Below, in pieces: positions 51,706-60,655 of a DNA stretch of 64,000 bases. The stretch is taken from the NCBI GenBank assembly GCA_040881985.1, contig JBBECE010000033.1, positions 14,388 to 78,387 on the forward strand, given 5' to 3'. The position numbers were made by a program, and so were the translations under genes. A model generated the notes under the pieces. It had not been told where the DNA came from, made no database searches, and saw nothing but the letters and a program-made list of their open reading frames with translations. The DNA is from JBBECE01 sp040881985. GTDB lineage: Bacteria > Pseudomonadota > Alphaproteobacteria > Rhizobiales > Devosiaceae. Position 1 is the stretch's first letter. Every line of letters starts with the position of its first letter.

Positions 51706-51734
51706 CTGCCCGGGGCCGTCTGGGTCCCGGGCAG
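51706..51734 (+). terminator. Intercistronic hairpin after the SBP gene
   Basis: CTGCCCGGG / CCCGGGCAG is a perfect 9-bp stem with an 11-base loop, 12 bases past the SBP stop and before the first permease. No T-run follows, so it is probably a partial terminator or mRNA-stabilising stem, as after the SBP genes at 5370, 20597 and 24559. Confidence 0.6.
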
Positions 51735-51762
51735 CATCCGTTCGGCACCGAGCGAGGCCGGC

Positions 51763-52608
51763 ATGAATCAAAAGGCGCTGCCCTATCTGCTGCTCGCACC
51801 GGCAACGCTGTTCCTGTGCGTCTTCTTCCTCTACCCGTTTGTGCTGGTGGCGTGGGAGGCATTTTCCCGCAACGGCGATTTTACGCTTGGCAATTTTTCC
51901 GAAATGCTCGGCCACTGGAAATTCGGGACCACCTTTTCGAACACGCTGCTGTTGGCGGCGATCGTGGTGCCCATCCAGCTGGTGCTTGCCCTCTCCATGG
52001 CATCGGCGGTCACCCGGATGACCACGGGCCGCAGCGCCGTCCTCTATATTCTCGCCATTCCTCTGGGCATTTCCGATCTTGCCGCCGGCATCATCTGGCT
52101 CGCCATCTTCGAACAGTCCGGCTTCCTCAATTCCTGGCTGGTCCCGATGGGCGTTGCCGACCAGCCCGTCCAGTTCCTCGGCTACCAGAGCAAGTTCACC
52201 ATTTTCGTCGCGGTGGTGCTGGCCGAGGTGTGGCGAGCGACCGCCATCATGATGGTGATTCTGGTCGCCGGCATGGGCCTGATCCCGAAGGAGTACTATG
52301 AGGCCGCGGAAGTCTTCGGCGCCACCCGGTGGCAGCGTTTCCGGCAGGTGACCCTTCCATTGCTGCGTCCGAGCCTGCAAACGGCCATCATCCTGCGCGT
52401 CATCCTCGCCTTCGAGGTCTTCGCCGTGGTGGCAACGCTCGGCGGCACCAACCTGCCGGTTCTGATGGGAGAAACCTATCACTGGCAGTTCGCCTTGCAG
52501 GATCGCAACGTTGCGGCGGCCTTTGCCATGCTGATCCTGGCGATCTCGATCGGCTTCACGCTGTTCTTCCTGCGCGTCCTGCGGGTGCCGAAGGAAGCAA
52601 GGATATGA
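51763..52608 (+). CDS. CUT1 sugar ABC transporter permease (MalF type)
   Basis: A 281-residue permease with six hydrophobic segments, starting MNQKALPYLLLAPATLFLCV. The EAA loop is YYEAAEVFGATRWQRFRQVT. Its TGA overlaps the next ATG by 4 bases. Confidence 0.92.
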   Translation: MNQKALPYLLLAPATLFLCVFFLYPFVLVAWEAFSRNGDFTLGNFSEMLGHWKFGTTFSNTLLLAAIVVPIQLVLALSMASAVTRMTTGRSAVLYILAIPLGISDLAAGIIWLAIFEQSGFLNSWLVPMGVADQPVQFLGYQSKFTIFVAVVLAEVWRATAIMMVILVAGMGLIPKEYYEAAEVFGATRWQRFRQVTLPLLRPSLQTAIILRVILAFEVFAVVATLGGTNLPVLMGETYHWQFALQDRNVAAAFAMLILAISIGFTLFFLRVLRVPKEARI

Positions 52609-53474
52609 CCGACACCGCCGCCACCGGGGTTGCCACCGCGCCCCTGGCCCGCGAAAAACCGGCGCCCGATCCCCGGCGCGCCGGCCGCTGGTTGTTCGGT
52701 GCCACTGTAGCTCTGCTCTGCGCCTGGGTGCTGCTGCCGATCTACCTGCTGGCGGTCAACGCCCTGTCCTCACCGGCCGAAGTGTCCGCCTTCCCCAAGG
52801 ACCTGGTGCCGGGCTTCGACCTCACCAGCCTGCAGTTCTTCCTGCAATTCCAGGGGGTGGCCAAAGCGCTGTGGAATTCGGTGCTCGTGGCGACGATCAC
52901 CATGGCGCTCTCGATCAGCGTGGGGGCCCCCGCCGGCTATGCACTGGCGAGATTCGACTTCCCGGGCAAGGAAGTCTTCCGTCTGCTGGTGCTGATGACC
53001 CGCGCCTTCCCACTGCCGTTGCTGGCGCTGCCTCTGGCGGTGATGTTCATCCGCACCGGGCTCGACGATACCGCCTTCGGGCTGGCGCTCGTCCACACAA
53101 CGCTGGCACTGCCGTTCGCGGTCCTGATCACCTTTTCGCTGTTCTCGGGCATTCCCTATGAACTCGAAGAGGCAGCGCTGACGCTGGGCTGCAACCGGCT
53201 GCAGGCGTTCTTCAAGGTTATTTGGCCGCTGGCCCTGCCCGGCATCGCCGCGTCGGCGGTGTTTGCCTTCACCATTTCTTGGAACGAAGTGTTCGCCGCG
53301 GCGGTGCTGACGATCGACAATCGCACCCTGACGGCGTTCCTGCTGCAAAGCCTGAACGTGTCGCCGATGCACCTCAAGTTCGCCGGCGGCGCGGCACTGG
53401 TGCTGCCGGCGCTGATCTTCATCTTCGCCGTCCGCAAATATCTTTTCGCGATGTGGGGCATCGCCAACCGCTAG
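52605..53474 (+). CDS. CUT1 sugar ABC transporter permease (MalG type)
   Basis: A 289-residue permease from the overlapping ATG at 52605. It has a 30-residue polar tail, the first helix WLFGATVALLCAWVLLPIYL and the EAA loop PYELEEAALTLGCNRLQAFF. It is the second membrane subunit of the same importer and ends 9 bp before the ATPase gene. Confidence 0.92.
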   Translation: MTDTAATGVATAPLAREKPAPDPRRAGRWLFGATVALLCAWVLLPIYLLAVNALSSPAEVSAFPKDLVPGFDLTSLQFFLQFQGVAKALWNSVLVATITMALSISVGAPAGYALARFDFPGKEVFRLLVLMTRAFPLPLLALPLAVMFIRTGLDDTAFGLALVHTTLALPFAVLITFSLFSGIPYELEEAALTLGCNRLQAFFKVIWPLALPGIAASAVFAFTISWNEVFAAAVLTIDNRTLTAFLLQSLNVSPMHLKFAGGAALVLPALIFIFAVRKYLFAMWGIANR

Positions 53475-53483
53475 GGACAAGTC

Positions 53484-54524
53484 ATGGCCGAGATCGTCAT
53501 CAAGGGTGTCACCAAGCAGTTCGGAACTTTCACCGCCCTGCACGGAATCGACCTGACCATCGCCGACCTGGAGTTCATGGTCCTGCTCGGCGCCTCCGGC
53601 TGCGGCAAGACCACGCTCTTGCGGATCGTTGCGGGGCTGGAGTCGCCAACCGACGGCGAAGTCTGGATTGGCGGCCGCCGCGTCGACCAACTGCCGCCCC
53701 GCGACCGTGGCATCGCCATGGTGTTTCAGAATTACGCCGTCTTTCCGCACCTGACGGTGTTCGAGAATATCGCGTTCGGGCTGCGGATGAGGAGGCTGGC
53801 GGGCGACGTCATCACCCGGCGCGTCGAGAAGACCGCTGAACTGATGCATATCGAGTTGCTGCTCAAGCGCTATTCCGGCCAGCTCTCGGGCGGGCAGCGG
53901 CAGCGGGTGGCCGTGGCTCGGGCCCTGGCCGTGGAGCCCGACGTCATCCTGATGGACGAGCCGCTGTCAAACCTCGACGCGCTGCTCAGGCTCGAAATGC
54001 GCGCCGAACTCAAGGGCGTGCTGGCCGCCAGCAGGACCACCACCCTCTACGTCACTCATGATCAGGTCGAGGCAATGAGCCTGGCCGACCGCATCGCGGT
54101 CATGCATGGCGGCCGCATCGTCCAAGCGGCCTCGCCCATTGAGGTCTATCGCAACCCCGCCGCCCGGTTCGTGGGCAGCTTCATCGGCAACCCACCGATG
54201 AACTTCATCGCGGCCAGACGAGCCGGCGCCGGCAAGTGGGCGGTGGCCGGGCTGACGCTGCCGGGACCCGCCGCCGGTTCGGCCGAAGTCGAATTCGCCA
54301 TTCGACCGGAGGATTTGGACATTGGCCCCGGCGGCATTCAGGCGCAGGTGCGGGTCGTCGAACCGCTCGGCGCCCACACGCTTGTGACCGCCGACGTCGA
54401 CGGCAGCCTGTTTCGCGCGATCGTTGGCTCGGACACGACCGTGAAGGCCGGCGAGACGCTCAGCTTCATTCCCAAGCCGGACCGGGTGCGGTGGTTCGAC
54501 CGCGACACCACCAACGCCCTCTAA
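53484..54524 (+). CDS. CUT1 sugar ABC transporter ATP-binding protein (UgpC/MalK type)
   Basis: A 346-residue ATPase with Walker A LLGASGCGKTTLLRIVAGLE, Q-loop VFQNYAVFPHLTV, signature LSGGQRQRVAVARAL, Walker B VILMDEPLSNLD and VTHDQVEAM. The C-terminal TOBE part includes FAIRPEDLDIG. It completes the importer. Confidence 0.94.
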   Translation: MAEIVIKGVTKQFGTFTALHGIDLTIADLEFMVLLGASGCGKTTLLRIVAGLESPTDGEVWIGGRRVDQLPPRDRGIAMVFQNYAVFPHLTVFENIAFGLRMRRLAGDVITRRVEKTAELMHIELLLKRYSGQLSGGQRQRVAVARALAVEPDVILMDEPLSNLDALLRLEMRAELKGVLAASRTTTLYVTHDQVEAMSLADRIAVMHGGRIVQAASPIEVYRNPAARFVGSFIGNPPMNFIAARRAGAGKWAVAGLTLPGPAAGSAEVEFAIRPEDLDIGPGGIQAQVRVVEPLGAHTLVTADVDGSLFRAIVGSDTTVKAGETLSFIPKPDRVRWFDRDTTNAL

Positions 54525-54539
54525 TTAAAGACCAGGACC

Positions 54540-55814
54540 ATGAACACCAGAGACGCCCATGCCCGCGCCGTCGACGTGCTCAAGGAAAACGACCGCGGCA
54601 CCTACACCGTCCCCACCAAGGGACTTTACCCATTCCAGTGGAACTGGGATTCGTGCCTGACCGCGCTTGGTCAAAGGCACTACGACGAAGCGCGCGCCTG
54701 GATCGAGATCGAAACGCTGTTCGCACACCAGTGGGAAGACGGCATGGTGCCTCACATCATCTTCCATGCCCACAGCGACGGATACTTTCCAGGGCCCGAC
54801 ATCTGGCAGACGGGGCGTGCGGTGGCGACTTCTGGAATCACCCAGCCACCCGTCGCCGGCTTTGCGGTCAAGCGGCTCTTCGACGGTGCATCTGATCGTT
54901 CGGCGGTCGCCGAGCGCGCGCGTCGTCTCATCCCCAAGATCGACGCCTGGCATCGCTGGTTCCATGCCACCCGCGATCCGCACGGAGAGGGACTGGTGGC
55001 CATACTTCACCCATGGGAGTCGGGCCGCGACAACTCGGTGGATTGGGACGAGGCTTTCGGCAGGGTGCCAACCGCAGGGGTCGGCGAGTACACGCGCCGC
55101 GACACCCAGCACGCCGACCCGGCGCATCGGCCGACCAAGGACCAATACGACCGCTATCTGTGGCTGGTGCAACATTTCCGCGCTCACGGGTGGGACAATG
55201 CCAAGCTGCACGACGCTTCGCCCTTTCAGGTGATCGATCCCGGTTTCAACGCCATTCTCATCCGCTCCTGCGCCGATCTGGCCGACCTCGCCGAGGCGCT
55301 CGGCGAGACCGAGGTCGCGGCAGCCAACAGGGCCCGTGCCGCTGCCGGTCTGGCCGCCATCGAGAGCCTGTGGAGCGAGGCGCATGGCCAGTATCTGTGC
55401 AGGGACCGCACCGTCGGCGCTCTCATCGACAGCGCCTCGATCGGCGGCCTGCTGCCCGCCTTCGCCGCCATCCCGGCGCGGCGCGTCAAAGCGCTGGCGC
55501 GCACGATCGAACGCCAGAGTCGAACAGTGCGATTCCTGCTGCCCTCGCAGAATCCGGCGGATCCCCGCTTTGAATCCAAGCGCTACTGGCGCGGACCTGC
55601 TTGGCTGGTGACCAACTACATGATCGCCAATGGCTTTGCCGCTTCGGGCGAAACCGCGATGGCCGACCAGATCGTCGCCTCCAGTCTCGACCTCATCGCC
55701 CGATCCGGTTTTGCCGAATACTATGACCCGATCTCGGGGGAACCCTGCGGCGGCGGGCGCTTTACCTGGACCGCGGCGATCGTGATCGAATTCCTACAGC
55801 AGGGACGCCGATGA
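54540..55814 (+). CDS. GH63-like glycoside hydrolase (mannosyl-/glucosylglycerate hydrolase or alpha-glucosidase type)
   Basis: A 424-residue (alpha/alpha)6-barrel enzyme without signal peptide. Motifs seen: GLYPFQWNWDSCLTALGQRH, WEDGMVPHIIFHA, ILHPWESGRDNSVDWDEAF, KRYWRGPAWLVTNYMIANGF and FTWTAAIVIEFL. These match the GH63 group of bacterial mannosylglycerate and glucosylglycerate hydrolases. The catalytic acid would be the Asp in ESGRDNSVDWD and the base a Glu near the C-terminus. It starts 15 bp after the ATPase gene and probably hydrolyses the sugar brought in by this importer. Its stop overlaps the PIG-L start. Confidence 0.82.
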   Translation: MNTRDAHARAVDVLKENDRGTYTVPTKGLYPFQWNWDSCLTALGQRHYDEARAWIEIETLFAHQWEDGMVPHIIFHAHSDGYFPGPDIWQTGRAVATSGITQPPVAGFAVKRLFDGASDRSAVAERARRLIPKIDAWHRWFHATRDPHGEGLVAILHPWESGRDNSVDWDEAFGRVPTAGVGEYTRRDTQHADPAHRPTKDQYDRYLWLVQHFRAHGWDNAKLHDASPFQVIDPGFNAILIRSCADLADLAEALGETEVAAANRARAAAGLAAIESLWSEAHGQYLCRDRTVGALIDSASIGGLLPAFAAIPARRVKALARTIERQSRTVRFLLPSQNPADPRFESKRYWRGPAWLVTNYMIANGFAASGETAMADQIVASSLDLIARSGFAEYYDPISGEPCGGGRFTWTAAIVIEFLQQGRR

Positions 55815-56497
55815 GGATACTGGCACTTGGGGCGCATCCGGACGACATCGAGATCTATATGTTCGGCACCCTTGCCGCGCATGCGGCGCGCGGTGGTGCG
55901 CTGAGCCTTGCGGTCGCCACCGACGGTGCGCGTGGCGGTACTGCCACGCCAGTCGATCTCAGGCGCATCCGACAATCGGAGGCGACCAAGGCAGCCAAAC
56001 TGCTCGGTTCGGTCCCCCGCTTCCTGGACTTTCCCGACGGCGAATTGATCGCCGACGCAACGCTCATCGGCGCCCTAAGGGAGTTGATCGCCGAGGCGCG
56101 ACCCGACCTGATCATTACCCATTCGCCCACGGACTATCATGGCGACCACCGGGCGCTGAACCAGGCAACTCGCATTGCCGCGTCATTTGCATCGCCGCTG
56201 CTCGAGGCGGACACCTATTTCGGGGTGGGTTTCGCACCCACCCATTACGTCGACATCAGCGACTATTTCGACATCAAGTCGGCGGCGATCTGGACCCACG
56301 CCTCCCAGGATCCCGAACGCCTCGTTGAGGCCGCGCGCAGACTCAACGGTTTTCGCGCCAGCCAAGCCAATGCCGACCGCGGCGGCTTTGCCGAGGCCTT
56401 CCGCTTCGACCCGGTCTACCCTTTCGTCGACATCCGCGAGTTGCTGCCGCCCGCCCCCAAGGTATCCCCGATCGCGCATCGCAACCAGCAGCGCTGA
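55811..56497 (+). CDS. PIG-L/LmbE-family deacetylase
   Basis: A 228-residue zinc-dependent deacetylase with the metal motif GAHPDDIE at about 7-14 and a second site HSPTDYHGDHRAL. The ATG overlaps the GH63 stop by 4 bases, so the two are coupled. Family members remove acetyl from GlcNAc-containing conjugates. Pairing with a GH63-like glucosidase suggests the imported compound carries an N-acetyl group, but the substrate is unknown. An IS element begins about 12 bp after the gene. Confidence 0.88.
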   Translation: MRILALGAHPDDIEIYMFGTLAAHAARGGALSLAVATDGARGGTATPVDLRRIRQSEATKAAKLLGSVPRFLDFPDGELIADATLIGALRELIAEARPDLIITHSPTDYHGDHRALNQATRIAASFASPLLEADTYFGVGFAPTHYVDISDYFDIKSAAIWTHASQDPERLVEAARRLNGFRASQANADRGGFAEAFRFDPVYPFVDIRELLPPAPKVSPIAHRNQQR

Positions 56498-56508
56498 AGA
56501 CGCTCCGC

Positions 56509-57328
56509 GGTGCTGTCAGACTAAAGCGAACCAGTCTCTGCTGGGCGCAATTGTCGCCTAAGTTAGGCGGCCGCGAGCCCACGCCACTCCGCAAGGGCGG
56601 CGGTGCGGGCTTGCTTGAAGGTGTCTCTAGGGCTGAGGTGGCGGTCCTGGTTGAAGTGATTGTGGATCGAAGAGTGGACGGCGGCGAACTTCTGCAGACT
56701 TCGCATCTGCCGGAACCTCTGCATGGCCCGCTCCCGTCGCCGGAGCGGCAGGTGTGAGTTTTCGGCCCGGTTGTTGAGCCACCGACCGGTCCGCTGTTTG
56801 CCTGCAATTTCGAGTTGGTTTAGTGCTGCGCCGTAGGGCCTCAGTCTGTCGGTGACGATGACATTGGGAGAGCCGTATCGCTTCATCGCCCCGCGCAGAA
56901 ACCGCATCGCTGCCGTGCGATCACGTTGCTTGGAGACGAAGGCTTCCAGCACTTCGCCCTCATGGTCCACCGCACGCCATAAGTAGTGCGTGACACCGTT
57001 GATCTTCACGAACATCTCGTCCAGGTGCCATCGCCACTGAGGGAAAGCGCGCAGCTGCTGCGCTCGCCGCCGTCGAATGTCGGCTGCGAACATCGGCCCG
57101 AACCTGTTCCACCAATAGCGGACCGTCTCGTGGCTGATCTCAATGCCCCGCTCGTGCAGGAGATCCTCGACGTTCCGCAACGAGAGCGGGAATCGCACAT
57201 ACATCATCACCGCCAGGCGGATGATCTCGGGAGACGTCTTGAAGTAGCGAAACGGACGGGAGTGGCTCATCGTCGGACGCTAAGCGACCAACCTCGCCGG
57301 CTCAAGCCGGTTTCCTCTGACAATGCCC
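56509..57328 (-). mobile_element. IS6-family insertion sequence
   Basis: About 820 bp around the transposase gene. Terminal segments share TGTCAGA in inverted orientation at 56514-56520 and 57316-57322 with further partial matches outward, consistent with IS6-type inverted repeats. I could not identify an exact 8-bp target duplication, so the ends are approximate. It lies between the PIG-L gene and a lacI-type gene. Confidence 0.8.
56563..57270 (-). CDS. IS6-family transposase
   Basis: A 235-residue DDE transposase, full length for IS6/IS26. The N-terminal HTH is in NVEDLLHERGIEISHETVRY. The catalytic triad is Asp84 (WHLDEMFVK), Asp141 (VTDRLRPY) and Glu170 (NNRAENSH). The frame is intact, so the element may still be active. 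Confidence 0.94.
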   Translation of the reverse strand: MSHSRPFRYFKTSPEIIRLAVMMYVRFPLSLRNVEDLLHERGIEISHETVRYWWNRFGPMFAADIRRRRAQQLRAFPQWRWHLDEMFVKINGVTHYLWRAVDHEGEVLEAFVSKQRDRTAAMRFLRGAMKRYGSPNVIVTDRLRPYGAALNQLEIAGKQRTGRWLNNRAENSHLPLRRRERAMQRFRQMRSLQKFAAVHSSIHNHFNQDRHLSPRDTFKQARTAALAEWRGLAAA

Positions 57329-57401
57329 GCCCGCTCAATCGATGCATTGACCTCCCCCCGCCTACCAGAGCGTTGTCCATCTCCGGTCCGGAAATCCGAT
57401 G

Positions 57402-58427
57402 TTAGACGGGTCCATCACTGTCGCCGGGTACCAACTGCATTGGCCAACGTGTGGCGGTATGCCGACCGAGCTCAACAGTATGGGCGGGGATGGATCTTAG
57501 CAGGGCGGCGCCCAGGGCGTGACCTAGTTTCGGAAGATCAATCCGAAAACAGGTGAGTCGCGGAAACAGTGACATCGACTGCGGCGACTCCCGCAATCCG
57601 ATGATCGAGAGATCGCGTCCGGGCACAATTCCGAGCGCTTCAAGCCGATGGTAGAGGCCGAGAGCCATCAGTTCGTAGCCCAAGATAATCGCCGTAGGCC
57701 GGGGTGCGAGGGCGAGAAGACGGTCACCAAGAGTGCCATCCGCACGATCGACTGAATCGGTTCGCAGAAGATAGTCGGTGGGAAAGCTCAATCCACGCCG
57801 CTTCATTTCGCGCCGGTAGGACCGCTCAAGCACATATCTGAGGTTGATCTCGGACTCTGGAACAGCGATCGCAATACGCTGGTGACCGAACGCCGCAAGT
57901 CGATCAACCGACTGCCGCACGAAGCCTTCGAAATCCAGATCAATCCACGAAAACTGATTTGAAATGCCGGTCCGACCAAGCGCGACAAACGGCATTTGCG
58001 CACGACGCAAAAACTCAATGCGGTCGTCATTGCGCAGCGTCGCTGAGAGGATCACCCCTTCGACAATGCCGCGGGCCACCATACGACGCAGAAAGGCGGA
58101 GGGACGCTCATCCGTCGAACAGGGAAGGATCACCAGATCCATGTCGACGGGCGAAAGAGCGCGCTTGACGCCATCGAATACCCCCATAAAGAAATTGTCG
58201 GAATTGACCGCGGTTTGCGGATCCAACTCGATCATGAATCCCGCGGTGTTGGTCGTACCCTTCCGCAAGCTACGTCCGGAATGGTTGGCGAAATAGCCCA
58301 ACTCCTGCGCTGCCGCGAGGACGCGCTTGCGCGTCTCCTCCCGCACGTCCGGCTTGTCGTTAAGAGCGCGCGAAACCGTGCCGATGGAAATGTTGAGATG
58401 GTCTGCGAGCTGCCTGATGCCAGTCAC
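57402..58427 (-). CDS. LacI-family transcriptional regulator
   Basis: A 341-residue repressor. The N-terminal HTH is GIRQLADHLNISIGTVSRAL, with a hinge in YFANHSGRSLRKGTTN and a type 3 periplasmic-binding effector domain. It is divergent from an oxidoreductase-isomerase-importer operon; 138 bp separate the start codons. Two near-identical GTAAACGTTTAC-type sites in this gap are the expected operators, so it likely represses both itself and the operon. Confidence 0.93.
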   Translation of the reverse strand: MTGIRQLADHLNISIGTVSRALNDKPDVREETRKRVLAAAQELGYFANHSGRSLRKGTTNTAGFMIELDPQTAVNSDNFFMGVFDGVKRALSPVDMDLVILPCSTDERPSAFLRRMVARGIVEGVILSATLRNDDRIEFLRRAQMPFVALGRTGISNQFSWIDLDFEGFVRQSVDRLAAFGHQRIAIAVPESEINLRYVLERSYRREMKRRGLSFPTDYLLRTDSVDRADGTLGDRLLALAPRPTAIILGYELMALGLYHRLEALGIVPGRDLSIIGLRESPQSMSLFPRLTCFRIDLPKLGHALGAALLRSIPAHTVELGRHTATRWPMQLVPGDSDGPV

Positions 58428-58451
58428 AATCGGGTCTGTTCGCTAGGTTTC

Positions 58452-58515
58452 GTAATCGTTTACGGAATTTCATTGACACGCGCGACGCGCGATGTCTAAC
58501 TTCGTAAACGTTTAC
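58452..58515. promoter_or_regulatory. LacI operators and sigma-70 promoter of the oxidoreductase operon
   Basis: GTAATCGTTTAC at 58452-58463 and the perfect palindrome GTAAACGTTTAC at 58504-58515 differ by one base. Their centres are 52 bp apart, about five helical turns. Between them lie TTGACA (58473-58478) and TCTAAC (58495-58500) with a 16-bp spacer, a good forward promoter. The second operator covers the start point, a classic arrangement for repression with DNA looping. Confidence 0.7.
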
Positions 58516-58565
58516 GGGAACGCTGCCAACAGACAAGAAAGCGCAGCGCCGGGGGAGGATCGGCA

Positions 58566-59597
58566 TTGCCATTTCGCGCTGCCGTTGTGGGATGTGGCGC
58601 AATGTCAGATGGATGGATCAATGCCATCCAAGGCGACGCATCGTTGCGCGAGCGCGTTTCCTTTGTTGGCGCCGTTGATCTTGATCAGGCTCGGGCGCAG
58701 GCCGCTGCCAACAGATTGGGTGGCGACGTCGCCTACGGCGCCGACATGAACGATGTGATTGGCCAAAGCGAACCCGATCTCGTTTTCGATCTGGTTTCTC
58801 CCGATGCGAGGCTAAAGGTCGTCACTCAGGCCTTGATGGCGGGTTGCCATGTGTTGTCCGAGAAGCCGATGGCGCTGTCACTGGACGACGGACGGCACCT
58901 GGTGGGGCTGGCTCGCCTGACCGACCGCAAACACGCAATCGTCCAGAACCGCCGCTTCAACGACGGCGTCCGTCGAATGAAGGCGCTAGTGGAGGCAGGT
59001 GCCGTAGGCAGGTTGAACGCGATCCACACTGACTTCTTTGTCGGGGCCCATTTCGGTGGCTTCCGTGACGTCATGGACAACGTGCTGCTGGTGGACATGG
59101 CAATCCACACTTTCGACGCAGCGAGGTTTGTCTCGGGGAAAGAGCCGTTGGCAGTGTACTGCCACGAGCACAACCCCGAAAGCTCCTGGTTTCGGCATGG
59201 TTCAGTCGCAAATGCAATCTTCGAACTCTCCGATGAAGTGGTCCTGACCTATCGCGGTTCCTGGAGCGCGGAAGGCGCAAATACGAGCTGGAATGCTCAT
59301 TGGCGTGTCGTCGGTTCCAAAGGCACGATTCTATGGGACGGCGAGAACTCGCTTGAGGCCTTCTTGGTTCAGGATGGCGATGGGCTGCTCCGCGAGGCGC
59401 GGCGAATCGAGATTCCGCCTGCGCCTGACGCCACTCAGACCAATGGACACGCGAGCGTCATCAGATCTTTCCTCGATGCGGTCGACAATGGACACCAGCC
59501 CGAGACCAGCGGGGCCGACAATCTGAAAAGCCTGGCAATGGTGTTCGCGGCGATTGAAAGCGCGAAGAAGGCAACGCGCGTGGAAATCCGAGTGTGA
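58566..59597 (+). CDS. Gfo/Idh/MocA-family oxidoreductase
   Basis: A 343-residue NAD(P)-dependent sugar dehydrogenase starting at a TTG after GGGGGAGGAT. The Rossmann motif is AAVVGCGAMSDGWINAIQGD. The conserved EKP of the family is in HVLSEKPMALSLDDG, and the C-terminal sheet domain reads LLVDMAIHTFDAARFVSGK. It acts in the cytoplasm on a sugar or inositol-like substrate from the importer downstream. It is translationally coupled to the next gene (GTGTGA). Confidence 0.9.
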   Translation: MPFRAAVVGCGAMSDGWINAIQGDASLRERVSFVGAVDLDQARAQAAANRLGGDVAYGADMNDVIGQSEPDLVFDLVSPDARLKVVTQALMAGCHVLSEKPMALSLDDGRHLVGLARLTDRKHAIVQNRRFNDGVRRMKALVEAGAVGRLNAIHTDFFVGAHFGGFRDVMDNVLLVDMAIHTFDAARFVSGKEPLAVYCHEHNPESSWFRHGSVANAIFELSDEVVLTYRGSWSAEGANTSWNAHWRVVGSKGTILWDGENSLEAFLVQDGDGLLREARRIEIPPAPDATQTNGHASVIRSFLDAVDNGHQPETSGADNLKSLAMVFAAIESAKKATRVEIRV

Positions 59598-60577
59598 GCA
59601 GCTTAGCCGGCTTTCCCAAGAACAAGTTCATCCGCATCGGAACGATGATCGGCGCGTCCAACGGCGATGCGCCTGAACGTATTTCTCAAATCGCCAACTT
59701 GGGATTTGAGAGCTTTGAGCCCTTCTTCTGGCAGACAACCAAGGGACAGGATCTTGCCGAATTGGGCAAACGCTGCCGCGACGCCATTGGGGACCGCAAC
59801 ATCACCATTTCTACCCTCGGCATGTTCGGTAATCCTCTTGAAGGGGACGAAGCGGACCTGGAAACCCTCGAGGGTTGGAAGCAATGCATCGACAACGCCC
59901 ACCAATTCGGCGCGACCTGTGTTGCGGGATTTACCGGCCGAATTCGCGGAAGGCCGATTGAGGAGAGCCTGCCGCGCTACCGTGAAATCTGGTCCGACCT
60001 GAGCAAACGCGCGGCTGACCGGGGCATCCGTATCGCATTTGAAAACTGCGCAATGGACGGTAATTGGCAAAGTGGAGACTGGAACATCGCTCACAATCCG
60101 GATGCTTGGGAGCTGATCTTCAACGAAACACCTTACGACAATCTGGGGCTCGAGTGGGAACCATGCCACCAGCTCGTCTACCTGATCGATCCGCTGCCCC
60201 AGATTCGCAAATGGGTGCACAAGATCTTTCACGTGCATGGCAAGGACGCAACCGTCCGCTGGGATGTGATCCGCGAGCACGGCGTGTTCGGCAAAGAGCC
60301 ATTTGTCTTCATGCGGACCCCCGGATTCGGTGACAGCAACTGGACCGACATAGTTTCGGAACTCCGGCTCACCGGCTGGTCGGGCTCAATAGATATCGAA
60401 GGCTGGCACGATCCGGTCTACCGCGATGCCCTGGAAATGACGGGGCAAATCCACGCGCTCAACTACCTCAAACGCTGCCGGGGCGGAGCGTTCATTGACG
60501 AGATGGCCGCGTATGGCGGCGGAGACCCCTCAGTGGAAAGGCCGGCCAGGGCTCCGGCGGACGAAATTCCCGCCTGA
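59594..60577 (+). CDS. Sugar phosphate isomerase/epimerase family protein (xylose-isomerase-like TIM barrel)
   Basis: A 327-residue AP-endonuclease-2-type TIM barrel from a GTG overlapping the previous stop. Metal-site strands appear as IAFENCAMDG, LGLEWEPCHQ, IFHVHGKDA and IDIEGWHDPVY. Such enzymes epimerise or isomerise ketoses or keto-sugars, often next to Gfo/Idh/MocA dehydrogenases. It is followed after 78 bp by the SBP gene. Confidence 0.88.
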   Translation: MSSLAGFPKNKFIRIGTMIGASNGDAPERISQIANLGFESFEPFFWQTTKGQDLAELGKRCRDAIGDRNITISTLGMFGNPLEGDEADLETLEGWKQCIDNAHQFGATCVAGFTGRIRGRPIEESLPRYREIWSDLSKRAADRGIRIAFENCAMDGNWQSGDWNIAHNPDAWELIFNETPYDNLGLEWEPCHQLVYLIDPLPQIRKWVHKIFHVHGKDATVRWDVIREHGVFGKEPFVFMRTPGFGDSNWTDIVSELRLTGWSGSIDIEGWHDPVYRDALEMTGQIHALNYLKRCRGGAFIDEMAAYGGGDPSVERPARAPADEIPA

Positions 60578-60655
60578 AGCGGGATAGGTGTGGATCGGGC
60601 ATTTTGCCCGGCCAGCAACAACCGTCGGCCGAATGGCTGACAATGGGAGGAGGAC

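Noticed and set aside
50473..52482. Reverse open frame of about 670 codons opposite the SBP and permease genes
   Set aside because: Same reason: low-complexity antisense translation against convincing SBP and permease sequences.
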